Of a stretch of DNA of 64,000 bases, positions 7,267 through 15,527 are shown one piece after another. The notes below the pieces were generated by a model. It did not search any database. It saw only the letters and a list, made by a program, of their open reading frames with translations, and was not told the DNA's origin. This stretch comes from Lactiplantibacillus xiangfangensis (lineage in GTDB: Bacteria > Bacillota > Bacilli > Lactobacillales > Lactobacillaceae): assembly GCF_001438845.1 (NCBI RefSeq), contig NZ_JQCL01000057.1, positions 244,911 to 308,910 of the forward strand, read 5' to 3'. The position numbers and the translations under genes were made by a program. The stretch's first letter is position 1. Every line of letters begins with the position of its first letter.

Positions 7267-8793
7267 ATGCACACTTTAATTCAAACGTTTATGGAACGCC
7301 GTGGTGACCTATTAACTGCGTTATGGCAGCATTTAGGGATATCAATTGCGGCATTAGTTATCGCAATGGTGATTGCGATTCCACTAGCTATCTGGGCCTG
7401 TCGGCGACCAAAATGGGCGGAAGGGCTACTACAATTGACAAGTGTTTTACAGACGATTCCGTCGTTGGCACTTTTAGGTTTGCTCATTCCGCTTGTTGGG
7501 ATTGGGACGGTGCCAGCGGTCATTGCACTAGTGATCTACGCGCTGTTGCCAATTTTTCAAAATACGTATTTAGGAATTTCAGAAATCGACACTTCCATTG
7601 AAGAAGCGGCCGATGCTTTTGGGATGTCACGGATGCGAAAACTATTTAAAGTTGAACTGCCCATTGCGATGCCCCAAATCATTTCTGGTATCCGGACGGC
7701 GCTCGTTTTAATTATTGGGACGGCCACGTTAGCCGCGTTAATTGGAGCCGGTGGTCTGGGGACCTTTATCATGCTCGGAATTGACCGTAACGATACGTCG
7801 TTATTATTAATTGGGGCCGTTTCGTCAGCGCTTTTGGCCATTTTATTGAGCGCCTTAGTACGTTGGTTCCAGACGGCTAGTCCCCGGCGTGCGCTTACGG
7901 TTTTTGCCGTGATTTTAGTGTTGCTCGGCGGTGGGGGTGCGTACAGCGCCTATGCCAACCGGGTTGAAACAATCACGATTGCGGGAAAGCTTGGTTCCGA
8001 ACCTGAAATCTTAATTAATATGTATAAAGAACTCATTGAAGCCCAGAATTCGCACGTTAAAGTAACGTTAAAACCTAACTTTGGGAAGACGACGTTCCTA
8101 TTCAGTGCGTTGCAACACGACCAAATTCAGATTTATCCGGAATTCACCGGGTCGGTGCTTGAAACCTTGGTAAAGGGGACGAACCCCAAGGGCATGACGG
8201 CGGATCAGACTTACAAATTAGCAAAGCAACGCCTGAGTCAGCAAGATCAGATGACGTTGCTTGAACCGATGAAGTATAACAATACGTACGCGTTAGCGGT
8301 CACTAAGAAGTTCAAACAGAAGCATAAGTTGACTAACATTAGTGATTTGAACCGGGTTGAATCAATTTTGAAACCAGGGATGACACTGGAATTTATCGAC
8401 CGTAACGATGGTTTGAAGGGACTCAAAAAGGCGTATAACCTTGATGTGACGGCGAAGTCCATGGAACCGGCGTTACGTTATGAAGCCATTAACAAGGGAC
8501 GGATTAACTTGGTTGATGCCTATTCGACAGATAGTGAGTTGCGGCAGTATAACTTGGCGATTTTAAAGGATAACCAGCACTTCTTCCCGACGTATCAAGG
8601 TGCGCCGTTGATGAAGGCTAGCTTTGCCAATAAGCATCCACAAGTTGTCAAAGCCCTAAATAAGCTATCTGGTCAGATTTCTGAAACTGATATGCAGGAA
8701 ATGAACTACGAAGTGAACGTTAAAAACGAGGCGGCTTCTACGGTAGCGCATCATTACTTAGTCAAACACGGCTTACTAAAGGGGGCAAACTAG
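7267..8793 (+). CDS. choS: Glycine betaine/carnitine/choline ABC transporter, fused permease and substrate-binding protein
   Basis: The 508-residue fusion has a BPD-type permease domain (about residues 1-215, with the EAA-like loop around DAFGMSRMRKLFKVELP) and, after a further membrane segment (about 218-238), an OpuAC-type extracellular binding domain (240-508, starting ITIAGKLGSEPEILINM). This arrangement is the OpuABC/ChoS type, in which the binding protein is tethered to the membrane. It imports compatible solutes for osmoprotection. GGGGGTAACC precedes the ATG at 7267. The ATPase gene begins at the very next base after the stop. Confidence 0.9.
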   Translation: MHTLIQTFMERRGDLLTALWQHLGISIAALVIAMVIAIPLAIWACRRPKWAEGLLQLTSVLQTIPSLALLGLLIPLVGIGTVPAVIALVIYALLPIFQNTYLGISEIDTSIEEAADAFGMSRMRKLFKVELPIAMPQIISGIRTALVLIIGTATLAALIGAGGLGTFIMLGIDRNDTSLLLIGAVSSALLAILLSALVRWFQTASPRRALTVFAVILVLLGGGGAYSAYANRVETITIAGKLGSEPEILINMYKELIEAQNSHVKVTLKPNFGKTTFLFSALQHDQIQIYPEFTGSVLETLVKGTNPKGMTADQTYKLAKQRLSQQDQMTLLEPMKYNNTYALAVTKKFKQKHKLTNISDLNRVESILKPGMTLEFIDRNDGLKGLKKAYNLDVTAKSMEPALRYEAINKGRINLVDAYSTDSELRQYNLAILKDNQHFFPTYQGAPLMKASFANKHPQVVKALNKLSGQISETDMQEMNYEVNVKNEAASTVAHHYLVKHGLLKGAN

Positions 8794-9765
8794 ATGACCA
8801 CGGCAATTGAATTTCAACACGTTCAAAAGGACTTTCATGGTCAAACGGTGATTCCCGACCTGAACTTATCAGTCTCACAAGGTGAACTCTTCGTGTTAGT
8901 CGGCACTTCTGGTAGTGGTAAGACGACGTCGTTAAAGATGATTAATCGCTTAGAACCACTGACTAAGGGCACCATTTTAGTGGATGGGGTGGATACGACC
9001 ACGGTGCCCGTCCGCGATTTACGGTGGCAAATGGGTTACGTGCTCCAACAAATTGCGCTTTTTCCAAACATGACGGTGGCGCAAAACATTGCGGTGATTC
9101 CTGAAATGAAGGGTACCCCGAAAAAAGAAATTAACCAGGCGATCGATGATTTACTGACTGAAGTTGGCCTTGATCCTCAGGAATACCGGGACCGACTCCC
9201 AAATGAGTTATCAGGTGGTGAACAACAACGGATTGGTATCTTGCGGGCAATTGCCGCAAATCCTAAGACGGTGCTCATGGACGAGCCGTTCAGCGCACTG
9301 GACCCGTTGTCGCGCCAACAGTTGCAGGAGCTAGTTTTACGACTCCACGATCGTTACCATAATACGATTGTTTTCGTTACGCATGATATGAATGAAGCAT
9401 TAAAGCTAGGTGATCGGGTTGGCATTATGCGGCATGGCCAACTATTACAAGTCGATACGCCAAGTGAGCTGGCACAACATCCAGTCAATGACTTTGTCCG
9501 GGAATTCTTTGGCGCTAGTCGGGCTAAAAATGTTTACGATGTTTACGTTGGCCGCGTTGGCTTAGTCCAAGGTTATTTAGCCAATCAACCGGACGTTTCT
9601 GCCGAGCGAGTGCAACGTTTAGACGGTCAGGCCACGTTACGTTCAGCGTTTGAAGCACTCAGCAATCATGATTACGTGGCGGTGACGGAGGATGACCAAG
9701 TTCGAGGCTACCTCGACCGGCAGACCGTGATGGCCTACTTAAGTGCCTATGAGGAAGTTAATTGA
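8794..9765 (+). CDS. choQ: Glycine betaine/carnitine/choline ABC transporter ATP-binding protein with CBS domain
   Basis: The 323-residue ATPase has Walker A GTSGSGKTT near residue 37, signature LSGGEQQR, Walker B VLMDEPFSALD and a switch His (FVTHDMNEA). A C-terminal extension (about 250-320: LRSAFEALSNHDYVAVTEDDQVRGYLD) looks like a CBS motif. In the OpuA system CBS domains sense ionic strength and gate transport. It starts directly at the stop of the permease/binding gene, so the two are translationally linked. Confidence 0.92.
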   Translation: MTTAIEFQHVQKDFHGQTVIPDLNLSVSQGELFVLVGTSGSGKTTSLKMINRLEPLTKGTILVDGVDTTTVPVRDLRWQMGYVLQQIALFPNMTVAQNIAVIPEMKGTPKKEINQAIDDLLTEVGLDPQEYRDRLPNELSGGEQQRIGILRAIAANPKTVLMDEPFSALDPLSRQQLQELVLRLHDRYHNTIVFVTHDMNEALKLGDRVGIMRHGQLLQVDTPSELAQHPVNDFVREFFGASRAKNVYDVYVGRVGLVQGYLANQPDVSAERVQRLDGQATLRSAFEALSNHDYVAVTEDDQVRGYLDRQTVMAYLSAYEEVN

Positions 9766-9779
9766 TAAGGAGGACGCAC

Positions 9780-11114
9780 ATGTCTACACAGTATGATGTT
9801 GTTGTCATTGGTGGTGGCCCCGCTGGTACGGCGGTTGCCAGTGGCTTAAAGGCTAAGGGTAAAAACGTACTAATTGTCGAAAGTGACTTATGGGGTGGCA
9901 CCTGTCCTAACCGCGGGTGTGATCCTAAGAAGATTTTGTTGAGCGCCGTTGAAGCGAAGGTCGCCGCGCAAAATTTGCAACACACCGGGTTGACCGGCGT
10001 GCCGGATGTGGATTGGCCAGCTTTGATGGCCCATAAGCGCGGTTATACCGATAAAATTAATGACGGTACTTTGGCCGGTTTAAAGGGTCAGGCCATCGAC
10101 ACGCTGCATGGCGAAGCCTTCTTTCAAGCTGATGGTCAGTTGACGGTGGACGGGACCGTGATTGCGACGAACGACGTCGTAATTGCAACCGGTCAGCGTC
10201 CTGCTATTTTACCAGTTACAGGTCACGAGTACTTTAAAACGAGCACCGACTTTTTGGACTTAGACACGATGCCTAAGCGGGTCACCTTTGTCGGCGGGGG
10301 CTACGTTGGGTTTGAATTGGCAACGATTGCGAACGCTGCGGGTGCCGATGTTCATCTGATTCATCATAATGACCGGCCCCTCAAGGAATTTGATCAGACC
10401 ATGGTACAAGCCCTAATGGCGAACTTGACCGATGCGGGTGTTAAATTTGACCTCGACCAAGACTTACAATCAATTACGCAGGAAGCGGACGGCTTACATC
10501 TAAAGACCGCGACGGGATTTGAACTAGTCACGGACTTGGTTATCTGTTCGGCGGGCCGGGTCCCTAACGATGATCATTTAGGCTTAGCCCACGTCGGCGT
10601 TCAGTTTGGCCGTCACGGGATCGCCGTCAATGACCACCTCCAGACAACCAATCCCCACATTTATGCGGTTGGAGATGTCAGTGACACGCCGATACCAAAA
10701 TTGACGCCCGTTGCTGGGTTTGAAGCGCGTTACGTGGTGGGCCAATTGACCCAACCGGGTGCTCCAATTGATTATCCTGTTATCCCAACGCAAGTTTACG
10801 CGGCGCCCAAGTTAGCTCAAGTAGGGTTAAGTGCGGCAGAAGCAACGGCACAACCGGACCGCTACGTCGTTAACGACCTCGATATGACGACGTGGTTTAC
10901 GTATTATCGGTTTAGCGCTAAGCAGGCCTTAGCTAAAGTGGTTGTGGATCAGACAACCGGGCAAGCTGTCGGGGCCACCGTGTTAAGTGACCTTGCGGAT
11001 GAGATGATCAACTATTTGACGTTGCTGATTGAGCAGCGTTTAACGGTGGCTGATTTACAACGTTTGGTTTTGGCTTACCCAACCCCGGCTAGTGATTTAC
11101 AGTATTTATATTAA
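9780..11114 (+). CDS. Pyridine nucleotide-disulfide oxidoreductase (glutathione reductase-like)
   Basis: The 444-residue flavoprotein has the FAD motif GGGPAGTAVASGL, the redox disulfide GGTCPNRGCDPKK (Cys-x4-Cys), an NAD(P) motif VGGGYVGFELA and the second FAD motif IYAVGDVSD. The C-terminal segment that normally holds the His-Pro acid-base pair reads LAYPTPASDL, with Tyr in place of His. This is a divergent member whose substrate may not be glutathione. AAGGAGG at 9767-9773 sets the start at 9780, 14 bases after the choQ stop; it may be an osmotic/oxidative stress passenger of that operon. Confidence 0.85.
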   Translation: MSTQYDVVVIGGGPAGTAVASGLKAKGKNVLIVESDLWGGTCPNRGCDPKKILLSAVEAKVAAQNLQHTGLTGVPDVDWPALMAHKRGYTDKINDGTLAGLKGQAIDTLHGEAFFQADGQLTVDGTVIATNDVVIATGQRPAILPVTGHEYFKTSTDFLDLDTMPKRVTFVGGGYVGFELATIANAAGADVHLIHHNDRPLKEFDQTMVQALMANLTDAGVKFDLDQDLQSITQEADGLHLKTATGFELVTDLVICSAGRVPNDDHLGLAHVGVQFGRHGIAVNDHLQTTNPHIYAVGDVSDTPIPKLTPVAGFEARYVVGQLTQPGAPIDYPVIPTQVYAAPKLAQVGLSAAEATAQPDRYVVNDLDMTTWFTYYRFSAKQALAKVVVDQTTGQAVGATVLSDLADEMINYLTLLIEQRLTVADLQRLVLAYPTPASDLQYLY

Positions 11115-11135
11115 TAATGACGTGATTTAGCAATC

Positions 11136-11180
11136 AAAAATACCTCTTCAGAAGTGATTAACTTTTGAAGGGGTATTTTT
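11136..11180. terminator. Bidirectional terminator
   Basis: AAAAATACCTCTTCAGAAGT and ACTTTTGAAGGGGTATTTTT form a long stem flanked by A-run and T-run. It sits between the convergent disulfide reductase and MFS genes. Confidence 0.85.
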
Positions 11181-11201
11181 AGTAGGATAAAAGCGCATCA
11201 A

Positions 11202-12350
11202 TCATCGGGCCTTTTGGGGTAGTAATAAAGTTAAAACAGCCAGTAACGCCAGCGTGAAGGTAATCCATAATAACACGTTATCCGTCAGTGCTTGGGGCCC
11301 AATTTTACCTAATTGGTTCCAAACTAACGGGGCGAAAAAGGCGCTAATGATGGTGGCAATCGTTAAGGTACTACTAAGTGTGTTGATTTGTGCTGGGTCT
11401 AACCCGTTGTTACTCGTGAAGACCAGGTAGGGCCCGGTATACGAGTAGATGAAGTTAAAGCCAATGGCGGCGATAATGGCGATGGTCGTGTTGGATGTCG
11501 CCCATAGCAGTAGAACGGCCAACGCTGCCCCGGCATAGCCTAAGGTCAAAGTGAAGTGGTGTAGCCGTTTGTGGAGCGCCCCGAAACTGAGACCCGCCAG
11601 CAAGCCACCGACATTCATTGCGGCTAGTGTGAGGTTTAGCACTTGCGCATTACCAAAGTGTCGAAGCTCAAAGTAGCTTGGTAATTTTAGTTGAACACCC
11701 CAAATCAGTAAATAAGTGAGGAAGGTCAACGCGACGAGGAGCCACTGGCGCCGTGGCAAGGTGGCAGTCTTGGTTGCAATCGGCTTGACTGATGCTTGTG
11801 CGGGTTCGGGGACGTAGCATGCCACGAGCAGGGCGATGAGAGCGAGTAGCCCGTATAACCAAAAAACGGCGTGCCAGCTGAGGCCGATCAGCAGACCAGC
11901 TAAACTGAGTAACACTGCGTTGCCTAAAGCCGACAGCCCCGTTTGGTAGCCAAGCAGGCGGGCGCGCAGGTCACCTTGATAGCTGTGCGCAATTAAACTA
12001 ATGGCATGGGGTGAAAATAGTCCGATTCCAATTCCGAGGAAAATCCGGCTAATCATAATCAGCGCAAAGCGACTCGTTAACGCGGGAATGATGCCCGTGA
12101 CGGCACTAATGACTAAACCAATGATGACGGTTTTGCGGATGCCCCACCGTTTGACGAGCCACGGGTTAAGCAAGAGGGTGATCAGCGCACTCAGGTTCGC
12201 AATCGTGACTAGCCATTCGATAACGGTGGTCGAAACGGTTGGAAAAGTCTGTTTGAGTTGGGGAATAACGCCCGTAATGATGGTTGCCACGCTACTGACA
12301 GTGGATAGGCTTAAAATGCTGACCGTCGTTTTTAAATTAGGTTGCGCCAT
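11202..12350 (-). CDS. MFS transporter
   Basis: The 382-residue protein has about twelve hydrophobic segments and the MFS loop 2-3 motif region NPWLVKRWGIRKTVIIG. Segment 3-5 reads RIFLGIGIGLFSPHAISLIAHSY, similar to CynX/sugar-efflux-type permeases; the substrate is unknown. It starts two bases after the stop of the HAD phosphatase gene and has no clear ribosome site of its own, which suggests translational coupling and a joint role with that gene and the AraC regulator upstream. Confidence 0.85.
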   Translation of the reverse strand: MAQPNLKTTVSILSLSTVSSVATIITGVIPQLKQTFPTVSTTVIEWLVTIANLSALITLLLNPWLVKRWGIRKTVIIGLVISAVTGIIPALTSRFALIMISRIFLGIGIGLFSPHAISLIAHSYQGDLRARLLGYQTGLSALGNAVLLSLAGLLIGLSWHAVFWLYGLLALIALLVACYVPEPAQASVKPIATKTATLPRRQWLLVALTFLTYLLIWGVQLKLPSYFELRHFGNAQVLNLTLAAMNVGGLLAGLSFGALHKRLHHFTLTLGYAGAALAVLLLWATSNTTIAIIAAIGFNFIYSYTGPYLVFTSNNGLDPAQINTLSSTLTIATIISAFFAPLVWNQLGKIGPQALTDNVLLWITFTLALLAVLTLLLPQKAR

Positions 12351-12352
12351 TG

Positions 12353-13144
12353 CTAGTCACTTAAGAGTTGGGCGATGGTCGTTAACACGCCCTGGGCTTG
12401 ATTGGTGCCCGTCGTCTGGTCAGCCACGGCCGATACAGCGGGTTGGGCGTTTGCCATTGCGACCCCCAGGCCAACTTCGCGGAGCATTTCGAGGTCGTTG
12501 CCCCCGTCACCGAAAGCGACCATGTCCGCTAACTCAACCCCAAGGATTTGGCCGAGTTCTTTTAACCCGGATGCCTTGTTCATTCCGGGTTGGATGATAT
12601 CGATGTCGCCGTGACCACTGCTAGTTGGTTCACCTAGGCCGGCAAGTGCGGTCCGCAGTTGTGCGACAATGGCGTCGGTTTTTTCCGGGGGGCAACTGAT
12701 GGCAAACTTTAAGATGTTGTCATCAATGTCCTGGTAATTGTCGATTACGGCCAAGTGGTAGTAATAGTGGCGCATGTTTTCAACGTGTTGTTGGTCGGTC
12801 GTGTTCAGGGTGTAAGCACTCTTGGCGCCGCAGACGAGTAGTTTTAGTTCAGGAATCGCTTGGAGCTTTTCTAAAATCGTGGTCACCGTTGTCGGCGCAA
12901 AAGCGTGTTGCGCGTAAACGTGTTGTTGGTCACGGATGTAGGCCCCGTTTTCAGCGACGTAAATCAGTTCAGGATAGTCCTTAAAAAAGGACTTGAGTTG
13001 GTAATACTGGTTACCACTGGCGACTACGAAGCGAATGCCACGCAATTGGAGTTGTTGGTAGAGTGACGCGAACTTAGCTTCGTCGTAAGTCATATCGTCT
13101 TTTAAGAAGGTGCCGTCCATATCAGTTGCCATTAATTTAATCAT
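12353..13144 (-). CDS. Cof-type HAD-IIB family phosphatase
   Basis: The 263-residue protein has HAD motif I DMDGTF (residues 7-12), motif II VASGN, and motifs III/IV KASGLKEL...FGDGGNDLEML, which define the Cof/YidA class with a C2B cap. These enzymes dephosphorylate sugar phosphates or nucleotides in the cytosol; the substrate cannot be read. AAAGGGGACC before the ATG at 13144 sets the start and rules out the 36-codon upstream extension. It lies 70 bases after the AraC regulator and directly ahead of the MFS gene, so regulator-phosphatase-transporter form an apparent operon. Confidence 0.9.
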   Translation of the reverse strand: MIKLMATDMDGTFLKDDMTYDEAKFASLYQQLQLRGIRFVVASGNQYYQLKSFFKDYPELIYVAENGAYIRDQQHVYAQHAFAPTTVTTILEKLQAIPELKLLVCGAKSAYTLNTTDQQHVENMRHYYYHLAVIDNYQDIDDNILKFAISCPPEKTDAIVAQLRTALAGLGEPTSSGHGDIDIIQPGMNKASGLKELGQILGVELADMVAFGDGGNDLEMLREVGLGVAMANAQPAVSAVADQTTGTNQAQGVLTTIAQLLSD

Positions 13145-13214
13145 GTTGTTGGTCCCCTTTGCTTTAGTTGATGGCCGTAGTTTACCATGCGAAAAAAGGG
13201 GGTAGCGGACATTT

Positions 13215-14087
13215 TTACAAGCAACTGGTGTCAATTTTGTGATAACGGGCAAAAGCTTGCCGGTAATCAGTGGGGGTCATACCCTTCCAAGTCTTGAAAT
13301 TCCGGTTAAACGTCTTACTGTTGGGAAAGCCACAGCTCGTTGCGATGTATTCAATCTTGCGGTCGCTTTCGAGGAGCAACCGGCGGGCATTCATGAGCCG
13401 AATCAGGCGCAAGTAGCGGTTGACCGACAGCTGAACGTTTGCGTTGAATTGCTGGTTGAGCGTGGTCAAAGAAACGTGAAACTCGTCTGCAAGGGTGTTC
13501 CCGCTGATGGGTTCGGAGTAGTGCTGATTAATGGTCGTCATCACGTGATCGACTAATGAAAAATTCGGATTAACGTCGTTCTCGTCTAACGGTGTCGTGA
13601 ACGTCGCTCCCAGAGTGGCTAATAGGCCGTAAAAATGGCTGAGAATTTCGAGTCGTAATAGGTCGGTCGTTGGTTGCTTTAGAAGTTTGCGGATGGCAAC
13701 GAGGTGCTCGCGGATGAGTTTGTACGCTTCGGGATGGTCTTGATTGGAAGTTGCGCCGGATAAATTTAGTTGCCAGTTGACACTTTCGACGATCCGGTTC
13801 GTTAGAAAATCATCGTCAATAATTAGGCCGAACTCGTCCCAATCGACTTGTTCGGGGCCACTCGCACTGTGAACGACGCGCCGGTTAACGGCCCAGAGGT
13901 CGCCCGGGCGGTATTCAGTAGTGTGCCCGTCCGTGACGAATTTTAACGGTGCACCGGCTTTTAAGTAGTTAAGTTCAATTCCTTGATGCCAGTGCGGTTT
14001 TACGGCAATGGGCGTTAGGGGATCGTGTTCATAAAATTTAAAGGGAAGGCGGGGAATCGTTTGGACCGCCTCGTGTAAAATTTCCAT
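13215..14087 (-). CDS. AraC family transcriptional regulator
   Basis: The 290-residue protein has an N-terminal cupin-like sensor (about 15-110, KPHWHQGIELNYLKAG) and a C-terminal double helix-turn-helix (about 190-285, SGNTLADEFHVSLTTLNQQF and IEYIATSCGFPNSKTFNRNFKTWKGMTPTDYR). The second half matches the AraC signature very well. The sensor suggests a small ligand, often a sugar. GTGAGG lies six bases before the ATG at 14087. It probably controls the phosphatase and MFS genes that follow. Confidence 0.9.
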   Translation of the reverse strand: MEILHEAVQTIPRLPFKFYEHDPLTPIAVKPHWHQGIELNYLKAGAPLKFVTDGHTTEYRPGDLWAVNRRVVHSASGPEQVDWDEFGLIIDDDFLTNRIVESVNWQLNLSGATSNQDHPEAYKLIREHLVAIRKLLKQPTTDLLRLEILSHFYGLLATLGATFTTPLDENDVNPNFSLVDHVMTTINQHYSEPISGNTLADEFHVSLTTLNQQFNANVQLSVNRYLRLIRLMNARRLLLESDRKIEYIATSCGFPNSKTFNRNFKTWKGMTPTDYRQAFARYHKIDTSCL

Positions 14088-14247
14088 AAAGTGCCTCACT
14101 TTGTTAGCGTCTTAAAAATGTCACCGCCAGCTTTCAAAAATTAACCATAATAGTGGTCAGTCCATGCTATATTAAGAATAATCAGGAAAGCGGATTCGGT
14201 GATCCATTTAATTGTAACCGGATTCGTGAATGAAAGGAAATTTAACT

Positions 14248-15063
14248 ATGACGATTAAACTAATTGCAATCGATATCGATGACACGTTACTCAATTCGGC
14301 GGGAAAATTACTGCCAAGCACAATCCAAGCAGTCCAACAAGCAACGGCGCAGGGCGTTAAAATTGTCCTCTGTACCGGCCGTCCTCTAGCAGGAGTCAAA
14401 CCATACTTAGCGGGATTGGGCATTGCGGGCGACGACCAGTACGTTGTGACGTACAACGGCGCCGTGATTGAGAGTGTTACCGGTCGCGTCGTCGCGAAGC
14501 ACCTCGTGGCTAACGCTGACTACCGCCGGATGACGGCATTTGCGAAAGAACACCACGTGCCATTTAACGTCTTGGATGCGGAAAGCACGATTTACACGGC
14601 CGATCGGGACGTCAACTGGGTCACGGTTATTCAGGCCTGGGAGAATAAGGCGGGATTACTCGTGCGTGAACCGGATGAATTACCCGCTGATTTTCAGATT
14701 GCAAAGGGACTCTTTGTCGGGGAAGGTCCACAACTCGATGCCGTGGAACCACTAGTTAAAGCAACCTTTGGTGACGATCTGTACGTTGTTCGGGCGGCCA
14801 CGAATTTCTTGGAACTGATGCACGCCCAGGTCAATAAGGGCCAGGCGCTTAAAGACTTAGCCAAGGTCTTAGGACTTCATGCTGACGAAGTGATGGCGGT
14901 TGGTGACGAACGTAACGATTTGCCAATGTTTGCGTTTGCCGGCACCGCGGTCGCCATGGGAAATGGTAGCGACGTCGCAAAAGAGGCGTCGGATTACGTG
15001 ACGCTTACAAATGACGAGGGTGGCGTGGCGGACGCCATTCAGAAACTAGTTTTGGTGAATTAG
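14248..15063 (+). CDS. Cof-type HAD-IIB family phosphatase (YidA-like)
   Basis: The 271-residue protein has motif I DIDDTLLNS (residues 8-16), motif II CTGRP, a conserved Lys (VNKGQALKDLAKVLG) and motif IV VGDERNDLPMF. It is close in organisation to E. coli YidA, a sugar phosphatase. GAAAGG at 14232-14237 sets the start at 14248. It is divergent from the AraC gene; the 160-base gap carries no clear operator. A related paralogue is at 61131-61940. Confidence 0.9.
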   Translation: MTIKLIAIDIDDTLLNSAGKLLPSTIQAVQQATAQGVKIVLCTGRPLAGVKPYLAGLGIAGDDQYVVTYNGAVIESVTGRVVAKHLVANADYRRMTAFAKEHHVPFNVLDAESTIYTADRDVNWVTVIQAWENKAGLLVREPDELPADFQIAKGLFVGEGPQLDAVEPLVKATFGDDLYVVRAATNFLELMHAQVNKGQALKDLAKVLGLHADEVMAVGDERNDLPMFAFAGTAVAMGNGSDVAKEASDYVTLTNDEGGVADAIQKLVLVN

Positions 15064-15077
15064 CGAATAAAAAAAGA

Positions 15078-15106
15078 TTGACAGCTCATAAAAATGAGTT
15101 TATGAT
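15078..15106 (+). promoter_or_regulatory. Promoter of the brnQ leader
   Basis: TTGACA (15078-15083) and TATGAT (15101-15106) are separated by 17 bases, and transcription would start near 15113, just before the T-box leader. Confidence 0.85.
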
Positions 15107-15124
15107 TGCAATCATTAAAAATAA

Positions 15125-15410
15125 ATGAGATTAAATGTGAAGATCAGGAGAGTAAGTTTGGGCCTAGTTTCAGAGAGTCGCCGGTGTCTGCAAGGCGATA
15201 CTAGTCCTAACCCGAAAGTAACCTGTGAACTGCTGATGCGACGATTGACGAGTGTCGGCTGGGGGTCCCCATTATTGGACAAACGTATCGCAACTCAAGG
15301 TTGCCGTACGTGATGAGGTATTTTACGATTTGTAAAATACGAAGATAAGGTGGTACCACGCGCAAGCGTCCTTACTGAATTCAATTGGATTCAGTAAGGA
15401 CGCTTTTTTG
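15125..15410 (+). promoter_or_regulatory. T-box riboswitch upstream of brnQ
   Basis: All landmarks are visible. The Stem I base ATCAG (15143-15147) pairs with CTGAT (15233-15237), AGTA of the loop E is at 15151, and the AGAGAG bulge at 15172. The T-box AAGGTGGTACCACG is at 15347-15360. A terminator stem (15365-15409) follows, which competes with the antiterminator. The specifier lies after GAA (15227-15229). It reads CTG (Leu) if it directly follows GAA, which suits a branched-chain amino acid carrier, or TGC (Cys) if one base is skipped as in the trpS leader. Uncharged tRNA would switch brnQ on. Confidence 0.92.
15365..15409 (+). terminator. T-box terminator of the brnQ leader
   Basis: A near-perfect long stem, GCGTCCTTACTGAATTCA with its complement, ends in six T. 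It overlaps the 3' half of the T-box antiterminator. Confidence 0.92.
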
Positions 15411-15527
15411 ATTTCGAAAGGAAATTGAGGCTTATGCGGAATTATCAAAGTAGTGATGGTGGTTTGAACCGAGTGTAAGAAAATCGCTGGCAGTTGGTGT
15501 TGAACATGACAAACGGAGGTTTTTAAA

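Noticed and set aside
12001-12597. 198-codon plus-strand frame across the MFS and HAD genes
   Set aside because: It spans the boundary of two real minus-strand genes, and its Arg/Pro-rich sequence lacks any family motif.
15125-15313. 62-codon frame inside the brnQ leader
   Set aside because: It overlaps the T-box Stem I and specifier, which explain this sequence fully; no ribosome site.
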